Source: an uncultured bacterium (GTDB lineage Bacteria > Patescibacteriota > Saccharimonadia > Saccharimonadales > Saccharimonadaceae). Taken from it: 64,000 nt of DNA. Within the stretch, counting starts at the first letter, position 1, and the number at the start of each line of letters is the position of its first letter. The stretch is from the NCBI GenBank assembly GCA_903832635.1, contig CAILCF010000005.1, positions 172,455-236,454 of the forward strand. Reading direction: 5' to 3'. The translations under genes and the position numbers were made by a program. The notes under the pieces were generated by a model. That model did no database searches. It was not told the origin of the DNA and worked only from the letters and a program-made list of their open reading frames with translations. Positions 63,557 to 64,000 of the stretch are shown one piece after another.

Positions 63557-63907
63557 TTATCTATTCATTTTTGAATAATTTACCCAACCAGTTAATTGTT
63601 TTGATAACTCCTCAATTGCTAGGTTTAATCTTGCGATTCTAGCAACCTGAATTTGCTTTAAATCCTTCAAAAGTCGTATTAGCAAACGAATGACTTCAAT
63701 ATTCTCCCTTGCGCTAGCAACATGCCTAACTCTATCATTACCGCTGTTAGCTCGATAGATATTAATTATCATTGCCGTAGTTTCTTTTTTTAACTCTTCG
63801 CCAATCGTATATTTATATTCCCGATTAAATTCTTTCGTCAGTTTGAAAATATCTAACAGCAAATCATAGCTTTGTTTATAAACCGGCAAGTTGTAATACA
63901 TTGTCAT
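63557..63907 (-). CDS. avd: Avd-type four-helix-bundle protein of the DGR
   Basis: 116 residues predicted as a four-helix bundle of the S23-like/bAvd family: YYNLPVYKQSYDLLLDIFKLT, the FNREYKYTIGEELKKETTAMIINIYRAN helix pair and a basic RLLIRLLKDLKQIQVARIARLN helix. Avd binds the DGR RT and template RNA. AAGGTGGGC lies upstream of the ATG. The gene lies 510 bases upstream of rt with the repeat between. Four-helix proteins of this family also occur as rRNA-intron ORFs, but the neighbours settle the assignment. Confidence 0.9.
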   Translation of the reverse strand: MTMYYNLPVYKQSYDLLLDIFKLTKEFNREYKYTIGEELKKETTAMIINIYRANSGNDRVRHVASARENIEVIRLLIRLLKDLKQIQVARIARLNLAIEELSKQLTGWVNYSKMNR

Positions 63908-64000
63908 TCTTGCCCACCTTTTCTTACTTAGTAACCTCGATGTCGATCACGATTGGTCTAAATTTATGTTTAGTTTGTGATTTTCCCGAAAATGATTAAA

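Noticed and set aside
63436..63642. Plus-strand frame of 68 codons overlapping the avd end
   Set aside because: It overlaps avd and the repeat, has no Shine-Dalgarno and no recognisable sequence.
63908..64000. C-terminal part of a DGR target gene at the window end
   Set aside because: A minus-strand frame ending in TAA just before avd is open for only about 23 codons back to another stop and shows no lectin-fold motif.

Overview
The window looks like a chromosomal segment of a Patescibacteria (CPR) bacterium, most likely from the Saccharibacteria (TM7) side. The genome is AT-rich and genes are tightly packed, many overlapping by 1-4 bases. There are many short membrane proteins without recognisable families. 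Transketolase is split into two subunits, ribosomal protein bL32 is reduced to 49 residues, and deoxynucleotide synthesis relies on a B12-dependent class II ribonucleotide reductase with its own cobalamin adenosyltransferase. TGA works as a stop codon and conserved genes carry no in-frame TGA, so the recoded Gracilibacteria/Absconditabacteria lineages are unlikely. The lineage call is inference from gene content; no rRNA gene is present.

Layout. 1-3.2 kb: gatCAB with an extra membrane-anchored HEPN-like gene between gatA and gatB. 3.2-8.7 kb: a membrane protein, a DEAD-box helicase with a long leader, uvrB and a LOG-family protein. 8.7-13.6 kb: a sugar-phosphate operon (rpiB, rpe, split transketolase, class II aldolase, PfkB kinase). 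13.6-24.9 kb: a short RelA/SpoT, a YfiH-like protein, pyrophosphatase, thioredoxin reductase, FKBP, pheST, an aquaporin, RmuC and a PAP2 phosphatase. 24.9-38 kb: glycosyltransferase, class V aminotransferase, a thioredoxin-like membrane protein, a redox cluster (ferric-reductase-like membrane protein, ApbE, FAD/NAD oxidoreductase), a Gam-like protein of unusual base composition, a SOUL protein, and a tRNA-Gln surrounded by pieces of itself. 38-46 kb: trmD-khpA-rpsP, a GC-rich orphan gene, rnc-nudix-nusB-rpmF, and a LeuRS with a Nudix domain inside it. 46-57 kb: a Mur ligase, VOC protein, an RRM protein, an ABC exporter pair, ligA, lemA-htpX, tRNA-Leu and tRNA-Cys. 57-61.7 kb: thioredoxin, nrdJ with paired NrdR boxes, cobO, a PLD-family protein and a small XRE regulator. 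61.8-63.9 kb: a diversity-generating retroelement (DGR) core, made of a reverse transcriptase, a repeat resembling a C-type-lectin variable region, a large inverted repeat, and an Avd-type four-helix protein.

How the genes work together. NrdJ needs adenosylcobalamin and CobO makes it from scavenged corrinoid. The pentose-phosphate operon interconverts sugars without an oxidative branch visible here. GatCAB supports tRNA-dependent amidation, including the tRNA-Gln encoded here. A recurring promoter pattern is striking: many first genes have a -10 hexamer only 6-8 bases before the start codon and no Shine-Dalgarno sequence, predicting leaderless mRNAs, whereas the helicase and RRM genes have long structured leaders. 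The two most unusual items are the DGR, whose repeat between avd and rt looks already diversified and whose template I cannot find in the window, and the Nudix insertion in LeuRS.
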